Positions 6,319-9,428 of a DNA stretch of 9,428 nt are shown here, piece after piece. Source of the DNA: Brevundimonas sp. GTDB lineage: Bacteria > Pseudomonadota > Alphaproteobacteria > Caulobacterales > Caulobacteraceae. The translations under genes and the position numbers were made by a program. Each line of letters opens with the position of its first letter. The stretch's first letter is position 1. Location: the NCBI GenBank assembly GCA_024711185.1, contig JANJTI010000049.1, forward strand, positions 1-9,428. The letters run 5' to 3'. The notes under the pieces are model-generated. The model did no database searches. It was not told where the DNA came from and was given only the letters and a program-made list of their open reading frames with translations.

Positions 6319-7026
6319 CTACTCCGGGTCCAGCTGAGGCCAGGCGACAGCGCTGATCAGTCTGTTGCCATGCCCCGTGCGCCAGGCGCCGAGCCGCCGC
6401 ACGGGCTGTCCTTGCTCTGTCATCTCGACATAGACGACGGTGGAGTCAGAAGCGGGCGGAGTCGGCGGTGGCGGGGGAAGCATGGGCGCCCCCGGGGGCG
6501 GTGGCGGCGGCACGTAGGGAACTTCGCCCGGCCAGAACGGTCCCGCGGCGGCACGACAGCGATCGGAGAGGCTGGACTCGATGGCGTGCGCGTCCTGGGC
6601 GCGAAGGGGACCGCCGACGGGGCGCCATCGCTCGGTGTCCGGAGTCTCCGGGGGAGCCCCGCCGGGTTGACGCTGCTGGACCATCCTGGGGTCGCGGTCC
6701 TGTTTCCAGAACCACCAGGAGCCGTCGCTCTCCTGCCAGACGGCCGTCCAGACGGTATTGCCGTAAAGGCCTCCCGGGGGGGCGATCGTCCGAAACAACA
6801 CGCGCGCGTCAGGGGGCGGTGTGCGCCACGGTCCTTCGGCGACCACGAACTCGGCGAACAGCCGGTCCTCGTAGGTCGCCATCCTCTGACGATGATCCGC
6901 CGTCGCGGGATCGGCGCGGGCCGCCTCAAGGCGGGCGATCTGCTCGGGAGACGCGACGCGGCATTCGACAGAATCCTGTTGCCGGATCTCCCATTCGGGA
7001 GGCTGCGCAACCAGCTCAAAGAACAT
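6319..7026 (-). CDS. uncharacterised 235-aa protein with polyproline linkers
   Basis: No family recognised. The N-terminal part (1-130) is polar and tryptophan-rich, with WTAVWQESDGSWWFWKQDRDP near 93-113. A helical segment with Cys follows near 145-160 (AIESSLSDRCRAA). Then come two proline runs, VPPPPPPGAP and LPPPPPTPP, around 169-190, and a C-terminal beta-rich tail (TVVYVEMTEQGQPVRRLGAW). No signal peptide follows the ATG at 7026, unlike its operon partners, so its location is uncertain. AAGG (7033-7036) lies 6 bases upstream. The start overlaps the end of the upstream membrane-protein gene by 11 bases, so translation is probably coupled. A start further upstream would need a non-ATG codon. 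Confidence 0.7.
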   Translation of the reverse strand: MFFELVAQPPEWEIRQQDSVECRVASPEQIARLEAARADPATADHRQRMATYEDRLFAEFVVAEGPWRTPPPDARVLFRTIAPPGGLYGNTVWTAVWQESDGSWWFWKQDRDPRMVQQRQPGGAPPETPDTERWRPVGGPLRAQDAHAIESSLSDRCRAAAGPFWPGEVPYVPPPPPPGAPMLPPPPPTPPASDSTVVYVEMTEQGQPVRRLGAWRTGHGNRLISAVAWPQLDPE

Positions 7027-7441
7027 GTGAGGCCTTGCTGCCTGATCTGGAGGGGCCGCGGACGAAGCCGAAGACCGCGCCGCCGATCGCGCCCGCGCAC
7101 ATCGTCATCAGCAACAGGATCCAGCCCGGCTCTCTCTGATCGTCAGGAGTTCCGCCGCTGGCGAGGAAGAGCGCCCCGGAGAGCAATCCGACGATCGCAC
7201 CGGCGATCACGAACCAGGGCAGGGTGTCGCGCCGGAGGGCTTTGAGGATGAGGAAGGACGGCAGACCTCCGATCACTGTCGCCGGCACAGTGAACAGAAG
7301 ACCGAAAAGTCCAAGGAAGAGCGTACCGAAAAACCATGACGCAGGCTCTGCGCCCGACGAAGCGCTGAGCGTCGCCCCCAGTACAAGACTGGAGGCGAAG
7401 GGAGCCCCTGCAAAGGCCAGGACCGTTCGTGCGACCGACAT
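7016..7441 (-). CDS. four-helix integral membrane protein, unknown function
   Basis: A 141-aa inner-membrane protein and first gene of the probable five-gene unit. The ATG at 7441 is chosen over one at 7492 because the purine run GGGGGGAGAA directly precedes it and residue 1 then leads into the first hydrophobic segment. Membrane segments lie at about 6-27, 38-67, 74-95 and 107-127. The loop TPDDQREPG (98-106) and the basic tail GPSRSGSKASHVL are polar, and the second segment is long enough to bend or re-enter. Small hydrophobic proteins with the LLFTVPATVIGGLPSFL pattern are common in alphaproteobacteria and generally unannotated. It has no enzymatic or transport motif. A role anchoring or exporting the downstream proteins would be speculation. 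Confidence 0.8.
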   Translation of the reverse strand: MSVARTVLAFAGAPFASSLVLGATLSASSGAEPASWFFGTLFLGLFGLLFTVPATVIGGLPSFLILKALRRDTLPWFVIAGAIVGLLSGALFLASGGTPDDQREPGWILLLMTMCAGAIGGAVFGFVRGPSRSGSKASHVL

Positions 7442-7754
7442 TTCTCCCCCCACGCGGAACACGACTGAAACCGGGGTTACGTCAATCGTCAAGGTTGAAA
7501 GGTCGCCACGTCAGATTGCGTCATCCTGCGCGCTGAACCCTCGGCCCGGCGGGTGCAGACCACCCGGATCAAACTTGGACGAGCCTGGGGCCCGGTTCGG
7601 GATCGCGCGCCGGAGCCTGACGCTGAACCGGATGCGATGAACAAGAGGGAGCCGAGGCTTCCGGTAGCCCAGCCAATCCTTCAGGCAGCGGGAATGTCGG
7701 CCAGCGTCAAATCGACCAGGGCCGAGTTTCGGCGAAGGCGGCCTCCGTCATCGC
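7442..7754. other. intergenic region upstream of the five-gene unit
   Basis: This 313-base stretch must hold the promoter of the unit starting at 7441. On the minus strand TTGACG occurs twice in tandem (7480-7492), offering two -35 choices. The -10 candidates 17 bases further on (TTCAGT, GTGTTC) are poor. A 6-base hairpin at 7550-7566 (CGGGTG and CACCCG) has no T-run. I see no gene here, and the short open frames lack start signals. Confidence 0.45.
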
Positions 7755-8213
7755 CTAGTCAGCAGCACTGTCTGTGATCCGCAGCGTGGCGTCCGGCGTC
7801 ACCCCCGCCTGCCTTGTACCTACCCAGACATCGTACTGCCCCGACGGGGCGAAATAGATCACCATGCCGGGATCACGGCCGTTGAGACCGCTGTTGTCGT
7901 CGCAGGCCCATTTCCCGTCGGGGAAGTTCACCAGAAGGGTCGTGTCGGCCTCAGAGTGCGCCAGGAAGACCAGTGGGGCCTCACCGGATGTGTACTGCAC
8001 AACGAAGTCGGGCCCCTCCGCGACGAAGCCCACGCAGTTGGGCAGCAGCCGGGCGACATTCTCGGAGCCGCCAGCCTTAAGCTGTACCGTATGCTGTTCC
8101 CCGGCGGCCAAGCTTACACTGCCATATGCCGGAGGGATGCCGATTTCCTGAGCGTCTGCGGAGGCGACCACGCCAAGCTGCAGCGTCGATGCGGCCAGGA
8201 GGATTCTGAACAT
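7755..8213 (-). CDS. secreted PPC-like beta-sandwich protein, paralogue B
   Basis: A 152-aa exported protein, paralogous to the one at 1175-1642. The ATG at 8213 follows a strong Shine-Dalgarno (AGGAAGGG, 8218-8225). A signal peptide occupies residues 1-22, ending ADAQ. It conserves the landmarks of paralogue A in the same order and spacing: CVG at 60, PDFVVQY at 68, PLVF at 80, DTTLLVNFPDG at 90-100, WACDDNS at 102-108, PSGQYDVWVGT at 123-133 and a closing LRIT strand. About half the residues between the two cysteines are identical by eye. The acidic CDD turn and the SGxYxxWVG strand suggest a PPC-like fold, possibly calcium-bound, in the periplasm or outside the cell. No catalytic residues are visible. 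A strong hairpin occupies the leader 26-49 bases upstream. Confidence 0.85.
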   Translation of the reverse strand: MFRILLAASTLQLGVVASADAQEIGIPPAYGSVSLAAGEQHTVQLKAGGSENVARLLPNCVGFVAEGPDFVVQYTSGEAPLVFLAHSEADTTLLVNFPDGKWACDDNSGLNGRDPGMVIYFAPSGQYDVWVGTRQAGVTPDATLRITDSAAD

Positions 8214-8521
8214 GATGCCCTTCCTTTGACCGTGACGGTGGCGGATCTTCTCGGATCCGCCAACCTTTTTGAAGATGACGATGCGCCGCTTTCCCTGACC
8301 CGCCGCGGAAGAAGGTGAGCCAGAGGGCCGATCGCATACAATCTGTTAGCGGGAAGACGGCCGGATTTCCGGACGGCAGGGACCGCCTCAGCCGGTTCAG
8401 AGGGCCTTCGCCCCTGGAATGCCCGCCGCGATTGGCGATCGCCCGAGTTTGCGACCCGCAGACGCCTCCGCAGGGCATCGCGGTGCGGACCAGTTGTTGG
8501 TGTCTATGGAGCAAGCCCGCA
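8214..8521. other. intergenic region between tRNA-Ser and the PPC-like gene
   Basis: This 308-base stretch contains no gene I can support. It holds the leader hairpin at 8239-8262 and a copy (8355-8377) of a 23-base stretch of hisG, with one mismatch. On the minus strand GCTAAC within 8340-8352 resembles part of a Caulobacter-type -10, but no -35 fits. No T-rich hairpin follows the 3' end of the tRNA, so its terminator is not evident. Confidence 0.45.
8239..8270 (+). terminator. 9-base hairpin followed by T5 on the plus strand; leader hairpin of the PPC-like gene on the minus strand
   Basis: TGGCGGATC (8239-8247) and GATCCGCCA (8254-8262) pair perfectly around a 6-base loop and are followed by AACCTTTTT. 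Read on the plus strand this is an intrinsic-terminator shape, but no plus-strand gene ends here. Read on the minus strand it lies in the 5' leader of the gene starting at 8213. There it could affect mRNA stability or initiation, or stop antisense transcription heading for the tRNA. Confidence 0.45.
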
Positions 8522-8611
8522 TGGCGGACAGGGTGGGATTCGAACCCACGGTGGGCTTGCACCCACGGCGGTTTTCAAGACCGCTGCCTTAAACCACTCG
8601 GCCACCTGTCC
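8522..8611 (-). tRNA. tRNA-Ser (anticodon UGA)
   Basis: On the minus strand GGACAGG (8605-8611) pairs with CCTGTCC (8526-8532), followed by discriminator G and an encoded CCA (8522-8524). The anticodon stem GCGGT/ACCGC encloses CTTGAAA, giving anticodon TGA at 8575-8577. The long variable arm (GTGGG with CCCAC) is typical of serine tRNAs, and the T arm is GTGGG-TTCGAAT-CCCAC. The variable and T stems have the same five-base arms, so they could mispair with each other. Total length is 90 bases. Confidence 0.97.
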
Positions 8612-8633
8612 ACGCCGCGCGGGGCGGAGAGGC

Positions 8634-8663
8634 CGCATAGCGCAAAAGCGGCGCATTAACCAA
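8634..8663 (-). promoter_or_regulatory. candidate promoter of tRNA-Ser
   Basis: On the minus strand TTGGTT (8658-8663) and TATGCG (8634-8639, within GCTATGCG) form a -35/-10 pair with an 18-base spacer. This would start transcription about 15 bases before the mature tRNA. GCTA fits the alphaproteobacterial -10 preference. The 98-base spacer must also hold the divergent rlpA promoter, which I could not place. Confidence 0.3.
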
Positions 8664-8709
8664 AGCGGAATTCTTGCCTGCCATCCTTCCGCGCATCCGG
8701 AGCTGGGGC

Positions 8710-9428
8710 ATGGCGGCGAAACTTCTGAAGGGACTTCTGGCGGCGGTGCTGCTGTCGCTCGTGGCGGCCTGCGCCAGCGGACCCCGCGCCGGCGGCGTCG
8801 GCGGGGTTCCCGTGGTCGCCGATCCCGCGCCGATCGTTCCGGGAACCATGCGACCCTACCAGATCCGCGGCCGCTGGTACCAGCCGGAGGAGCAGCCGAA
8901 CTACGACGAGAGGGGCCTCGCGTCCTGGTACGGCGACCAGTTCCACGGCCGGCCGACCGCCACCGGCGAGCCCTTCGACATGAACGCCCTGACCGCGGCC
9001 CACAAGACCCTCCCGCTCCCCGGGCTGGTGGAGGTCACCAATCTCGCCAACGGTCGCCGGGTGGTGCTCCGCGTCAACGACCGTGGGCCCTTCGTGGACG
9101 GCCGCATCATCGACCTGTCGCGCGGCGCGGCCGACGCCCTCGACCTGCGCCGCGCGGGCGTCGGCGAAGTGCGGGTGCGCTACCTCGGGCGGGCCCCGCG
9201 GCTGGGCGGCGGGACGGTGCTCCACCAGGCCGAGGCGCGGCCGATTCCCTCCGGCGGGCCGGTTCCCTACACCCAGGTCGCCGCGGCCCCGCCGCCTGTG
9301 GCGCCTCCGCCAGCCGCCCGGCCGCCCGTTCACACGCCGCCGACGCCGGCGGCCGGCGTCTGGGTGCAGGCGGGGACAAGGGCCGACGCCGGCGCGGCGC
9401 GCCGAGCCGCCGACCAAAATGGCGGCAG
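8710..9428 (+). CDS. rlpA: septal-ring lipoprotein RlpA, lytic transglycosylase with SPOR domain (C-terminus cut by window edge)
   Basis: RlpA is an outer-membrane lipoprotein that cleaves stem-peptide-free (denuded) glycan strands at the division site. The ATG at 8710 follows GGAG with 7-base spacing. The lipobox LVAAC puts the lipidated cysteine at 21, and alanine at +2 favours outer-membrane sorting. The double-psi beta-barrel domain (about 68-158) contains [15 protein letters not shown] (83-90), AAHKTLP with His98, VNDRGPF with the conserved Asp124, and [11 protein letters not shown]. His98 and Asp124 correspond to the catalytic positions of the family. A proline-rich linker (about 190-213) leads into VWVQAGT (217-223), the first strand of a SPOR domain, which binds denuded septal glycan. 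The window ends after 239 residues, so most of SPOR is missing. It diverges from tRNA-Ser. The frame has no stop before the window end. Confidence 0.96.
   Translation, partial: MAAKLLKGLLAAVLLSLVAACASGPRAGGVGGVPVVADPAPIVPGTMRPYQIRGRWYQPEEQPNYDERGLASWYGDQFHGRPTATGEPFDMNALTAAHKTLPLPGLVEVTNLANGRRVVLRVNDRGPFVDGRIIDLSRGAADALDLRRAGVGEVRVRYLGRAPRLGGGTVLHQAEARPIPSGGPVPYTQVAAAPPPVAPPPAARPPVHTPPTPAAGVWVQAGTRADAGAARRAADQNGG

Noticed and set aside
5710..7245. Plus-strand open frame of 511 codons, the longest in the window
   Set aside because: It is antisense to four tightly packed minus-strand genes with SD sites and signal or membrane segments. Its own sequence is arginine-rich and of low complexity, with no start signal.
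8315..8659. Plus-strand open frame of 114 codons across the tRNA
   Set aside because: Its WRTGWDSNPR segment is the well-known translation of a tRNA read antisense. The frame covers the whole tRNA-Ser and has no protein-like composition elsewhere.
8656..9417. Minus-strand open frame of 253 codons
   Set aside because: It is antisense to rlpA, whose lipobox, catalytic domain and SPOR start are unmistakable.
1..9428. CRISPR array, transposase, integrase, toxin-antitoxin or phage genes
   Set aside because: No regularly spaced repeats and no recognisable proteins of these kinds on either strand.

Overview
The window is GC-rich, compactly coded alphaproteobacterial chromosome. Caulobacterales (Caulobacter, Phenylobacterium or Brevundimonas type) is my best guess. 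It rests on a TrpR-family yerC gene sitting directly in front of hisG, a TTGACGG-type promoter element, and two secreted PPC-like proteins of a kind common in that order. No protein settles the genus.

Layout. At the left edge, on the minus strand, a YerC/TrpR-like regulator (1009-698) is followed 10 bases later by hisG (687 to beyond the edge). Divergent from it, on the plus strand, is a secreted PPC-like protein (1175-1642), then an unrecognised 213-aa protein (1751-2392). That gene runs tail to tail into an unrecognised cysteine-containing exported protein (3063-2404, minus). A gene-free stretch with several DNA dyads (3064-3387) follows. Next come a small exported beta-rich protein (3861-3388, minus) and a 239-base gap containing a perfect 12-base palindrome.

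From 7441 down to 4101 the minus strand holds what looks like one five-gene transcription unit. In order it has a four-helix membrane protein, a 235-aa protein with polyproline runs, a 169-aa exported protein, a 401-aa exported propeller-like protein and a small exported TIMP/netrin-like protein. Junctions are an 11-base overlap and gaps of 3, 50 and 20 bases. A second PPC-like paralogue (8213-7755, minus) follows a gene-free stretch. At the right edge, tRNA-Ser(UGA) (minus) and rlpA (plus, a SPOR-domain septal lipoprotein cut by the window end) diverge from a 98-base spacer.

Interpretation. hisG, tRNA-Ser and rlpA are core genes. The 7 kb between them is a block of mostly exported, poorly characterised small proteins. 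The most informative is the TIMP-like one. Its predicted mature N-terminus is Cys-Ser-Cys and its two later cysteines sit almost exactly where the partners of Cys1 and Cys3 lie in animal TIMPs, which suggests an envelope protease inhibitor. The yerC-hisG pair fits histidine-responsive local regulation. I see no transposase, integrase, CRISPR array, phage gene or known defence system.
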